Assembly: GCA_947629335.1 (NCBI GenBank)
Contig: CANRDI010000003.1
Span: 1 to 64,000 of the forward strand
Direction: 5' to 3'
DNA from: an uncultured Clostridia bacterium
GTDB taxonomy: Bacteria > Bacillota > Clostridia > Oscillospirales > Ruminococcaceae
DNA length: 64,000 bases
Position numbers and translations under genes: made by a program. Under the pieces are notes generated by a model. The model had not been told where the DNA came from, did no database searches, and worked only from the letters and a program-made list of their open reading frames with translations. Positions 43,722-51,777 of this stretch are shown here, piece after piece; within the stretch, counting starts at the first letter, position 1, and each line of letters opens with the position of its first letter.

Positions 43722-45242
43722 TTACACGTCCTCATTTAGATCTATAATGACGAGCGTTCTGTCGTCGAAACTTGTGCGCTCGTTATAGTTGTCGAGCCAT
43801 ACTCTCAGTCGTTCTTTCGGAGTATCGCCGATATTTATTCTGAACGCTTCGAGCGAATGGCATTTAAGCGCCCCGCGCTTTTCCCAGAGCGCCTTCATAC
43901 TTTCGGGCGAACTGTCGGAAAGTAGCTGTTTTGAATATTGAAGCGCGACGCTCTGCCTGCTCATAGAAACGGACTTAAATCTTATCGGCGCAGGGTCTTC
44001 GGCCTGAGAAGCGTCGCCTTTCATCGGGATTATCCCGTTAAGTCCGAGATCGAGATACAATCTCTGCATCATCGGAACGGCGGGGAAATAATCGTCCGCA
44101 ACTCCGTCCGTCATCAGCATTATAATATCCGAACAGCCTCTGCTTACTCGCGTTTTTGCGGCAATAGCGGCGTCGACCGTGTTTTTTGAAGAAAGAAAAT
44201 CGGTTTCGCTCGAAAACTTTCCGCTGTCCGCTTCGCCCATAAGTTTTACGGAGTGATCGGCGTCCTCACGGCTGTTTATTGCGCAGATACAGCCGTCGCC
44301 TATCTGTACGCAGGCGATAAACTGCTGTTTTTCGCCGTTTATCGGAATAGGCAGGTCAACTACCACCGCGGCTAAGAACGTTGTTGAAAGATCTGCGATA
44401 ACGGGCTTTCTTCCGAGCGCTTTAAGATAGATTTCGTCGTTTTCAAGTTTAGCCAGCTCGTCGTTCTGCGCTTTGAGCGCCTCTCTTGCCGACATTTGTA
44501 CAAGCTCCGCAATTTTTTTGCATGCGCCCATAAATTCAGCCGAGTTAAGCTCCGCGCAAAGACATTCTTTCAGTTTTTTATCACTGCTGAACAGCGCCGA
44601 AAGTTCTTTTTTAAGAAATTCCACGGCACTCTGCGCGCTTACTCTCGAACCTATCCTCGAAAGCGGTTTTGAGCCTGCTCCGTCGCACACCGCCGCAATT
44701 GCGAAATCGTCCGTGAAAGCCGTTTCAAAATAGTCGTCGCAGTTTGTTCCGTTGTGCTTATGCGCTTTTCCGCGGACTCTTGCGCCTGTTATCCTGCCGA
44801 ACGGCATTTCGGAGCTTTTTTCATGATATTCGCTGTGCATTTCCGTTCCGTTGTCAACGATATCCATATATTGCCAGATGTTTGAAGTGTGCTCCATAAC
44901 TTCCATATCCGACAAATGTTTTTCGCTCGCGGAAGACTTTTCGTCTGCGGAAATTTTTTCGCTTGCGGAAGATTTTTTGATCTCCGAAACTTTTTCTTTG
45001 TCCTTGACGTCGGAGAGGTCGCTTGCCGCGTCAATAACGGCTTTTATATCCCCGCTGTTGTCCGCGGTTTTATTTTCGGCAATTTTTGCGGCAGTTTTTT
45101 CGGCAATATCGGCTGATTTTCCTGCATTTGCCGCAATTTCGCGTATATCCTCGTCGCTTACCAAAACCGAAAGCTGAGCCTCGTTAAATTCGTCAGGTAA
45201 TTCTTCAGAACTTGAAGATTTTTTAGGAAAACCGTTTTCCAT
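43722..45242 (-). CDS. PP2C-type Ser/Thr phosphatase of the Ter operon
   Basis: 506 residues. The first 140 or so are acidic, serine-rich and probably disordered helix (SEEL, KSSASEK repeats). The PP2C domain follows: FAIAAVCDGAGSKPLSRIGSRVS with the metal-binding Asp, ACVQIGDGCI, MLMTDGVADDYF, and DDRTLVIIDL at the end. It would remove phosphates from targets of the adjacent kinase. A GGGGGAG ribosome site precedes the ATG. The VWA gene ends 18 bases upstream and the kinase gene follows with two bases between. Confidence 0.92.
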   Translation of the reverse strand: MENGFPKKSSSSEELPDEFNEAQLSVLVSDEDIREIAANAGKSADIAEKTAAKIAENKTADNSGDIKAVIDAASDLSDVKDKEKVSEIKKSSASEKISADEKSSASEKHLSDMEVMEHTSNIWQYMDIVDNGTEMHSEYHEKSSEMPFGRITGARVRGKAHKHNGTNCDDYFETAFTDDFAIAAVCDGAGSKPLSRIGSRVSAQSAVEFLKKELSALFSSDKKLKECLCAELNSAEFMGACKKIAELVQMSAREALKAQNDELAKLENDEIYLKALGRKPVIADLSTTFLAAVVVDLPIPINGEKQQFIACVQIGDGCICAINSREDADHSVKLMGEADSGKFSSETDFLSSKNTVDAAIAAKTRVSRGCSDIIMLMTDGVADDYFPAVPMMQRLYLDLGLNGIIPMKGDASQAEDPAPIRFKSVSMSRQSVALQYSKQLLSDSSPESMKALWEKRGALKCHSLEAFRINIGDTPKERLRVWLDNYNERTSFDDRTLVIIDLNEDV

Positions 45243-45260
45243 TCAAAGCTCCCCCGAAAA

Positions 45261-45902
45261 TTATGGTACAATAACAAATCCCTGAGGAGGCGGCGGGAGC
45301 TGTATAGCTTCTCCCGGTTTTGCATCGATGCTCTTTGAGGAGACCTGTATAGAGCTTGACACCCACGCAAAGAACTGCGCCATATCGCCCGCCGTGAGAT
45401 TGTTCATCATCAAAACGTTGTTGGTTATCTTTTTCAGAGAATTAGCGTTGGCATTTGCGCCCGCTCCGCAGGCGATTATGTTGCCCGTGGAAACGCGTTT
45501 AAGCGCGTCAATGCCCTCGTCAAGATTGTCCGTCGGCGCGCCGTCCGTCATAAGAAATACCAGCGGCTTCCAGTCGCCCTTCTGCGTAGCTGTCGATACC
45601 CGTACCTCGTTTTTTATACAATCCGCGAGGACCTTGAGCGCTCCGCCTAAAGCCGTTGCTCCGCCCGCGCTTATTTGCGGTTCTTTGAACAGCATAAGCT
45701 CTGTGAGCGGACATATCTGCCTTGCGGAGCTGTCGAAAGTTATGATAGACAGATAAGCTGTTTCGAGAGCCTGAGGGTCGCCTTTAAGTTCTGATAAAAG
45801 CGTTTTTAGTCCCTGTTTTACCGCTTCAATAGGTTCTCCCGCCATAGAGCCGCTACAGTCTAAGAGCAGATATACGGGAAGGCGTCTGATATAGTCCGAC
45901 AT
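45261..45902 (-). CDS. terY: VWA-domain protein, TerY-like
   Basis: 213 residues: a single von Willebrand A domain with a complete MIDAS (LLDCSGSMAG, then the GGATALGGAL threonine and VFLMTDGAPTD). The proline-rich tail PPPPQGF may bind partners. TerY-type VWA proteins bind Mg2+ or Ca2+ and act with a PP2C and a kinase. GGAGG precedes the ATG. It is the first gene of the Ter operon, transcribed from the promoter at 46096-46124. Confidence 0.92.
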   Translation of the reverse strand: MSDYIRRLPVYLLLDCSGSMAGEPIEAVKQGLKTLLSELKGDPQALETAYLSIITFDSSARQICPLTELMLFKEPQISAGGATALGGALKVLADCIKNEVRVSTATQKGDWKPLVFLMTDGAPTDNLDEGIDALKRVSTGNIIACGAGANANANSLKKITNNVLMMNNLTAGDMAQFFAWVSSSIQVSSKSIDAKPGEAIQLPPPPQGFVIVP

Positions 45903-46095
45903 TTTGATGATCCTCCGTCCGGATAAATTTAAAATATTCCTGCAAAAAGAAATCCGAATAAAGCCGATTTGTAAATAAACAGGAAGTTTTTCTTAATACC
46001 GAAAAATCCCGCGCATATAAAAGCGTGCCAAGCATGTCAAAAACTAAGCAAGCTGTTTACAGGGCGTATATAAGACATTATCGGCATACAAATAT

Positions 46096-46124
46096 ATTAT
46101 AACCGAAAATAATATTTCTGTCAA
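46096..46124 (-). promoter_or_regulatory. Consensus sigma-A promoter of the Ter operon
   Basis: Minus strand TTGACA, 17-bp spacer, TATAAT: the best match to consensus in this window. It lies about 195 bases before the terY-like start. The region between (45903-46095) has no other feature; operators for stress control are not visible. Confidence 0.85.
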
Positions 46125-46164
46125 TAGTTTTAATAAATTTTTACAGATATAACGACAAAAAGGG

Positions 46165-46193
46165 TTGATTTTTTTTTAACAATATGATAAAAT
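46165..46193 (+). promoter_or_regulatory. First promoter of the palindromic array before the GtrA gene
   Basis: TTGATT at 46165-46170, 17-bp spacer, TAAAAT at 46188-46193 with TG in the extended -10 position. It is back-to-back with the Ter promoter, about 40 bases apart. The first palindrome of the array starts inside its -10 box. Confidence 0.7.
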
Positions 46194-46627
46194 AATCGCA
46201 GAGCGATTATTTTAGATCTAAATGCCTCGCACATTCGTTCGCTCCGCTCACTCCGTGCGTATCGGCAAATTATATCATATCCTGCGGATATGATATAATA
46301 ATCGCAGAGCGATTATTTTAGATCTAAATGCCTCGCACATTCGTTCGCTCCGCTCACTCCGTGCGTATCGGCAAATTATATCATATCCTGCGGATATGAT
46401 ATAATAATCGCAGAGCGATTATTTTAGATCTAAATGCCTCGCACATTCGTTCGCTTCGCTCACTTCGTGCGTATCGGCAAATTATATCATATCCTGCGGA
46501 TATGATATAATAATCGCAGAGCGATTATTTTAAATCTCTAAATGCCTCGCACATTCGTTCGCTTCGCTCACTCCGCGCGTATCAGCAAATTGTATCATAT
46601 ACTGCGGAGTATGATATAATAATAAGT
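46191..46627 (+). repeat. Four-unit, 106-bp tandem array of palindromic promoter elements
   Basis: Units start at 46191, 46297, 46403 and 46509, exactly 106 bases apart, with a closing part at 46618. Each unit is: palindrome AATAATCGC, AGA, GCGATTATT; TTTAGATCTAAA (palindrome); a GCC-GCAC...GTGC-GGC stem; then the 13-bp stem TTATATCATATCC-TGC-GGATATGATATAA. Each unit ends in TGATATAAT, an extended -10 box, immediately before the next palindrome. The last closes as GTATGATATAATAATAAG with no palindrome and reads toward the GtrA gene. Whole units are conserved, so it is not a CRISPR array. Confidence 0.9.
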
Positions 46628-46738
46628 TTCTTGGGCAGACGAAATTTTCTTCAAGAATTTTTGCAATCAAACGGTATAATAATGCCACCAATTTTTTCAT
46701 AATAAATATTATTTTAAATTCAGCAGGAAGTGATAATT

Positions 46739-47293
46739 ATGCAGTCTGAAAAAGACGGCTTGGGAAAGATAATTTCTATGATAAAAACGCGCGAGGGAAG
46801 GCGCGAGCTTTTCCGCAAATACCGCGAAGTTATAATGTATTTGATTTTCGGGGCATTGACGACCGTAGTGTCGATAATAAGCTATGTGGTTTTCCGCGCG
46901 TTTTTCCCGAATGCCGAGAGTGTTCCGCCGTGGCTTTCGTGGATATTTACTTTTACGCTTCGTTTCGGCATAGAAAGCAATACCATTCTGCCGAACATTC
47001 TCTCTTGGATAATTGCAAGCACGTTTGCGTTTGTCACAAACCGTGTTATAGTTTTTAAAAGCGAAAACAGAACGTTCGGAAAGATACTTCTTGAAGCGCT
47101 GAGGTTTTACGCTTCGAGGATATCGACGCTTATCGTGGATATTCTGATGATGTTTTTGCTTGTTGATCTTACGGGATTTCATGCGGGCTGGTATGAACTT
47201 TCGGCAAAGATATTGACAAATATCGTCGTGATAATTTTAAATTATGTTTTCAGCAAGATATTTGTGTTCGGAAAGTCCCGAAAAAAGGCTTAA
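46739..47293 (+). CDS. GtrA-like small membrane protein
   Basis: 184 residues with four hydrophobic helices (IMYLIFGALTTVVSIISYVVF, then NILSWIIASTFAFVTNRVIVF, STLIVDILMMFLLVDL, LTNIVVIILNYVFSKIFVF). The NRVIVFKSE and NYVFSKIFVF patterns are GtrA family hallmarks. GtrA-type proteins are thought to carry lipid-linked glucose or other sugars across the membrane for cell-surface modification. The ATG at 46739 has AGGAAG upstream. Its promoter region is the tandem palindromic array, an unusually large control region for one small gene. No gtrB-like glycosyltransferase is near. Confidence 0.88.
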   Translation: MQSEKDGLGKIISMIKTREGRRELFRKYREVIMYLIFGALTTVVSIISYVVFRAFFPNAESVPPWLSWIFTFTLRFGIESNTILPNILSWIIASTFAFVTNRVIVFKSENRTFGKILLEALRFYASRISTLIVDILMMFLLVDLTGFHAGWYELSAKILTNIVVIILNYVFSKIFVFGKSRKKA

Positions 47294-47336
47294 AATTCCG
47301 AAGAAAATATCCGGCCGTCTGCCTTTGGATAAAATT

Positions 47337-47381
47337 AAAAAATACGTCTTTATTTATGCGGAAAAGGCGTATTTTTTATTT
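47337..47381 (+). terminator. Rho-independent terminator after the GtrA gene
   Basis: AAAAAATACGTC pairs with GGCGTATTTTTT (12 bp, one G-U), then TTATTTCC. The remaining 47382-47647 is AT-rich, with a small GCGG/CCGC stem near 47573, no CtsR or CIRCE operator seen before the Clp gene. Confidence 0.8.
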
Positions 47382-47647
47382 CCTATTTTCTGCATTAAAA
47401 TAAGGGTAAAAAATACTGTAATTTTTTAATAAAAATTATTGCAAAAAATACCCTTAAAAAATACCCGAAAAACCGTCCGAAAACAACCTCGGAAATTGCC
47501 CGAAAAAAATTAAAATAATTATATCATATTTTAAAAAAAGTCTGAAAAGATCGAAAAATCCCGTGGATTTAAATGCGGTTTTCCGCATAACTTTTCAATA
47601 GGCGGCTCATAATAGAATTATCCAATTTTTTCAAGCGAGGTGTTTTT

Positions 47648-49945
47648 ATGGGAAATTCTGATACGCCTGCTTTTTCGGCAGAGGCGGCGGGCGCATTGTC
47701 GAGCGCCATAGCGATAGCGGGTCAGATGGGTCACAAATATGTCGGCAGCGAGCATCTGCTCTGCGCGCTTGCGAAAAACCCCGAAAGCGCGGCGGGAGTA
47801 GCTCTTGCGCGCGAGGGAGTACAGTTTCGGACGCTCGTCATGGAGCTTAAAGAACGCGCAGGATTTTCACAGGCTTCACAGCTTTGCGAAAAGGATTTTT
47901 CTCCAAGGCTCAGAAAGCTCTTGAATAATGCCAGAACGAGCGCTTCTTCGAGAGGCGATGTGATAGTCGGTACAGAGCATATCCTGATAGCGATGCTGTC
48001 TGACCGCGACTGCGCGGCATATTCGATATTGTCTGAACAAGGTGTGAAATTCTGTGCGGAGATGAACGCTAAAAAATATGAGCCGCCCTGTTTTGACCAG
48101 CAGGAAAATAAAACCAAAAAATCCGACCGAAAGGGCGACCTTCCCGCTCTTTGTAAATATGGTACAGAGCTTACGGCTTTGGCGAAAGAAGGAAAGTTAG
48201 ATCCTGTCGTAGAGCGCGACGCGGAAATAGAGCGCCTTGTGCAGATACTGCTGAGAAGAAGCAAAAACAACCCCTGTCTTATCGGAGAAGCGGGAGTTGG
48301 AAAGACCGCAGTTGTCGAGGGATTTGCACAGAGGATCGCGTCGGGGTGTGTACCGGATGAGCTTTTGGACAAGAGAGTGTTCAGCGTTGACTTGGCGGCT
48401 TGTCTTTCGGGAGCAAAATACCGCGGAGATTTCGAGGAAAGGCTGAAGAGCATACTTGACGAAGCGTCGGCAAATACGGGCGTAATACTGTTTATTGACG
48501 AAATTCACATGATAGTCGGCACGGGCGCGGCAGAGGGCGCGATAGATGCGGCGAGCATATTAAAGCCCCAGCTTGCGCGGGGAAAAATAACGCTTATCGG
48601 AGCAACAACTACCGATGAATACCGCCGCTTTATAGAAAAAGACAGCGCACTTGAACGCCGTTTTCAGCCGATTTGCGTCGAACAGCCGAGCGAACATCAG
48701 ACAATTCACATTCTGAACGGTTTAAGACCGCGCCTTGAAGATCATCACCGCGCTATTATAACCGACCGCGCAGTCGAAGCTGCCGTAAGGCTGTCGGAGC
48801 GGTTCATAAACGACAGAAAACTTCCCGATAAAGCCATAGACCTGCTTGACGAGGCGGCAGCTTCCGCAAGAACTCATAAGCAGAATGAAAAGCCTACGCT
48901 TTTCCGCGCCGTTAAAGAACAGATAAGGCGCGAGCGGGTGGTAGTAGATGAAAACGATGTTGCGCGCGCTGCGGCTATGATAACGGGCATACCCGCCGAA
49001 AGGCTGAACGAGGACGAGAGCGCAAAGCTCAACAACCTCGAAAATATGCTCTCCGAAAGAGTTATAGGACAAGAACGCGCCGTATCTCTCGCCGCAAAGG
49101 CTATCCGCCGCGGAAGAGCGGGACTTTGCGACCCGAACCGCCCGATCGGTTCATTTTTCTTTCTCGGACAGACGGGCGTAGGAAAGACCGAGCTTTGCAA
49201 GGCGCTTGCCGAGGCAGTATTCGGCGACGGAAAAAGGCTTTTGCGGTTTGATATGTCCGAATTTGCCGAGAGCCATTCCGTGTCGAAGCTGATAGGTTCT
49301 CCTCCGGGATATGCGGGCTGTGAACAGGAGGGCAGACTGATAAAGGACGTTCGCTCAAATCCGTATTCGGTCGTACTTTTTGATGAAGCGGAAAAGGCTC
49401 ATCCCGATGTTCTGAATGTACTTTTGCAGATATTGGAGGACGGAAGGCTTACTGCGGCGGACGGCAGAAGCGCTGATTTTACAAACACTATAGTTATCCT
49501 TACGGGAAATATAGGCGCGCAGGAGCTTACAAAAAAGCCTTTGGGATTTGGGAAAAATACTTCCGAAAGCTCGGATGTCATAAAGGCGCTAAAAAAACAG
49601 TTCCGCCCCGAACTTCTTAACAGGATAGACAACATCATAGTATTTGAAAAGCTTACGACCGATGATATGGAAAAAATATGCCGAAAACTTCTTAAAGGCG
49701 TTTCTCAGAGGGCAATGCTCCGCGGGATAGAGCTTTCGTTCGACGAAAGCGCGGTAAAGGCTCTTTGCCGAAAGTCGCTCGACGAAAATATGGGCGCAAG
49801 ACCTCTGCGCAGAGAAATTACGGCAAAGATCGAGGATATGCTCGGAGGTAAAATAATTTCGGGAGAAATTCCCGAAAGATCAAAAGCCGAGATCTTCGCT
49901 GACGGCGAAGATTTCGGCGTAAGAATATTGACTAAAAGCAGATAA
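47648..49945 (+). CDS. clpC: Clp protease ATP-binding subunit, ClpC/ClpA type
   Basis: 765 residues. Two Clp_N repeats (about 10-70 and 85-145) are followed by AAA+ domain 1 with GEAGVGKT and the [12 protein letters not shown] block, a short linker, and AAA+ domain 2 with [10 protein letters not shown] and [13 protein letters not shown]. The KKPLGFG loop (LGF) near residue 630 fits the ClpP-binding loop, so it probably unfolds substrates for ClpP. The middle domain is too short for ClpB and I see no UVR motif, so it is nearer ClpA in length than typical 810-residue ClpC. The name is therefore approximate. It converges with spoIVB, stops four bases apart. Confidence 0.85.
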   Translation: MGNSDTPAFSAEAAGALSSAIAIAGQMGHKYVGSEHLLCALAKNPESAAGVALAREGVQFRTLVMELKERAGFSQASQLCEKDFSPRLRKLLNNARTSASSRGDVIVGTEHILIAMLSDRDCAAYSILSEQGVKFCAEMNAKKYEPPCFDQQENKTKKSDRKGDLPALCKYGTELTALAKEGKLDPVVERDAEIERLVQILLRRSKNNPCLIGEAGVGKTAVVEGFAQRIASGCVPDELLDKRVFSVDLAACLSGAKYRGDFEERLKSILDEASANTGVILFIDEIHMIVGTGAAEGAIDAASILKPQLARGKITLIGATTTDEYRRFIEKDSALERRFQPICVEQPSEHQTIHILNGLRPRLEDHHRAIITDRAVEAAVRLSERFINDRKLPDKAIDLLDEAAASARTHKQNEKPTLFRAVKEQIRRERVVVDENDVARAAAMITGIPAERLNEDESAKLNNLENMLSERVIGQERAVSLAAKAIRRGRAGLCDPNRPIGSFFFLGQTGVGKTELCKALAEAVFGDGKRLLRFDMSEFAESHSVSKLIGSPPGYAGCEQEGRLIKDVRSNPYSVVLFDEAEKAHPDVLNVLLQILEDGRLTAADGRSADFTNTIVILTGNIGAQELTKKPLGFGKNTSESSDVIKALKKQFRPELLNRIDNIIVFEKLTTDDMEKICRKLLKGVSQRAMLRGIELSFDESAVKALCRKSLDENMGARPLRREITAKIEDMLGGKIISGEIPERSKAEIFADGEDFGVRILTKSR

Positions 49946-49949
49946 ATCT

Positions 49950-51080
49950 CTATTCAAGAGCTTCATTCAGCATATTTTCCGCGAATATTGCATATCCGCG
50001 CGTCGGGTCGTTTACGAGAACGTGCGTAACCGCTCCGACAAATTTTCCGTCCTGAATGATAGGCGAACCGCTCATTCCTCTGACGATACCGCCTGTTTTT
50101 TCGAGCAGTTCAGCGTCGGTTATCTTTATGACCATGCTCTTTGAACCTTCAAGCTCAAGAAGATTTATGCGTTCTATTTCTATCGAATACTCCTTTGGAG
50201 TGTTTCCGTCAATAGTCGTGAGGACTGTAGCCTCGCCTGTTCTGACTTCCTGTCTGAATGCGGCGGGGTATTTATCCCCGTAAATTTCACCGCAGTATTC
50301 GCCGAAAACGCCTACTTCCGTATTAGAACCGATATTTCCCGTTTCTTTGTCGGGGAATATCAGTCCGCAAAGTTCGCCTGCGTTTCCGCTTTTGCCTTTT
50401 ACAATGCCGAAAATTTCGGCTTTGGTTATTTCGCCGCTCGCAAGAGGAACGGTTTCACCTGTTGTAACGTCGCTTATTGAATGACCGAGACCTCCGAATG
50501 TCTTGCTGTTCGGTTCGATAAACGTCAGCGTTCCGACGCCCGCCGCACTGTCTCGGACAAAAATTCCCATTTTAAGACCGTCCTCTTCGCGCTTTGGCGT
50601 AAACTGAAAACTCATTTCTCTGTCAGAGCGTTCGAGAACAACGCAGGTCATATCGGAATTTAGCTGTACCGCACGGGAAATATCGCTGTTTGTGCGGACG
50701 GCTTCTCCGTTTACCGATTTAATAATGTCGCCCTCTTTTATACCTGCATTTTTTGCGGGGGAAAGATCGGCGGTCTTTACTACCATTACGCCGTCGGACT
50801 TTATTTTAATGCCGAAAGGCGTTCCGCATAAAATAACCGATTTTCTCTGAGTTTCAACGACCTCGGCGCTCTTTATCGGAAGATCGGCTATATAATACGC
50901 ATATCCGTTCGGGGTCTGACGGATAGTTGTTCCCGGAAATCCCGATCCCGAAACAGAACTGTCCGGAGAATAGCTTATAACACACGGAAGCGCCGTTCGG
51001 TATATCCCGAAAAAAACCGCTAAGCTAAAAAGCAGGGCGGCTGTCGCTCCCGAAAAGATCTTTGGATAAATTTTTTTCAT
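49950..51080 (-). CDS. spoIVB: SpoIVB serine peptidase
   Basis: 376 residues. One N-terminal membrane segment or signal (IFSGATAALLFSLAVFFGIY), a PDZ domain (about 85-165, VVKTADLSPAKNAGIKEGDII) and the S55 peptidase domain follow. The catalytic serine is in GGIVRGMSGSPIIQ and a histidine in GGLGHSISD. SpoIVB is made in the forespore and cleaves SpoIVFA to switch on sigma-K in the mother cell, so the organism should make spores. The likely promoter (sigma-G type) could not be picked out. A hairpin-rich leader lies upstream. Confidence 0.95.
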   Translation of the reverse strand: MKKIYPKIFSGATAALLFSLAVFFGIYRTALPCVISYSPDSSVSGSGFPGTTIRQTPNGYAYYIADLPIKSAEVVETQRKSVILCGTPFGIKIKSDGVMVVKTADLSPAKNAGIKEGDIIKSVNGEAVRTNSDISRAVQLNSDMTCVVLERSDREMSFQFTPKREEDGLKMGIFVRDSAAGVGTLTFIEPNSKTFGGLGHSISDVTTGETVPLASGEITKAEIFGIVKGKSGNAGELCGLIFPDKETGNIGSNTEVGVFGEYCGEIYGDKYPAAFRQEVRTGEATVLTTIDGNTPKEYSIEIERINLLELEGSKSMVIKITDAELLEKTGGIVRGMSGSPIIQDGKFVGAVTHVLVNDPTRGYAIFAENMLNEALE

Positions 51081-51111
51081 TTTTATACTCTCAGATACCT
51101 TTTCCTTTTTA

Positions 51112-51185
51112 AAACAGCGCCGCGCAAAAAGACCGCATTTCGGCCGTGCGGCGTATAGCGCCGTGTTTTCTGCGCGGTACTGTTT
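51112..51185. other. Symmetric multi-stem structure upstream of spoIVB
   Basis: AAACAG and CCGCGCA on one side pair with TGCGCGG and CTGTTT on the other, enclosing either CCGCA/TGCGG or GGCG-TATAG-CGCC hairpins. The two inner stems share bases and could switch. It lies 31 bases before the spoIVB start and does not end in a T-run on either strand. The rest of 51186-51450 contains no recognised feature. Confidence 0.4.
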
Positions 51186-51451
51186 AAAAGATCCTTAAAA
51201 GTCTTTGGAGAAATTTTATTCGACGGTATGCCGTAAAGGAAAAAGGTACAATAAGGCGTTGCCGCCTTCTGCCTTTCATTATGGTATGCCGAAAAATCGG
51301 CACGCGGCAAGTAGACCCTGCCGCAAAATATATATTTCGCAAAACCGCCGTTCAATATCAAAGGAAATTACAAACGGAGAAAACAAGTTATGCCTTATTT
51401 TCAGGAAACCGAAAATTTTGTCTGACCGTTATGCGAAGGCAGAAAATGTAC

Positions 51452-51480
51452 TTGACTTTTTTGGAAAAATGAGTTATAAT
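51452..51480 (+). promoter_or_regulatory. Sigma-A-type promoter for rnj
   Basis: TTGACT at 51452-51457, 17-bp spacer, TATAAT at 51475-51480. The leader to the ATG at 51778 would be about 290 bases, and includes a GCAAAG/CTTTGC hairpin directly ahead of the ribosome site. Confidence 0.8.
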
Positions 51481-51777
51481 AAAAAGGTATATATTTGGGA
51501 ATTTGGGCGAGAGCCTTTTTATAAAATTTTATTTTTTACTGACATTTTTTGGTTCGCACCGTTTTGCGCTTAAAATAAGTCAGTAAGAAAACAACATTAT
51601 TTTTTGCCGAAAATCCATATCTATAAGCCGCGGAATATTTTTTGCATATGTAAATTATGTCTTTTATTTTTCCAGCATCATTCGCGGTTACATATTCTGT
51701 GCTGTTTTGTAAAAAAGAAAAAAACGGATCTTTGGCGCTTGCAAAGGCGTTTTTGCGCTTTGCAGAAAGGAAAATTT

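Noticed and set aside
46191-46627. CRISPR array suspected from regular spacing
   Set aside because: The whole 106-bp unit is repeated with almost no unique spacer, and no cas genes are near.
51604-51777. Extended N-terminus of RNase J
   Set aside because: No ribosome site and cysteine-rich, unlike the family; the ATG at 51778 has AGAAAGG.
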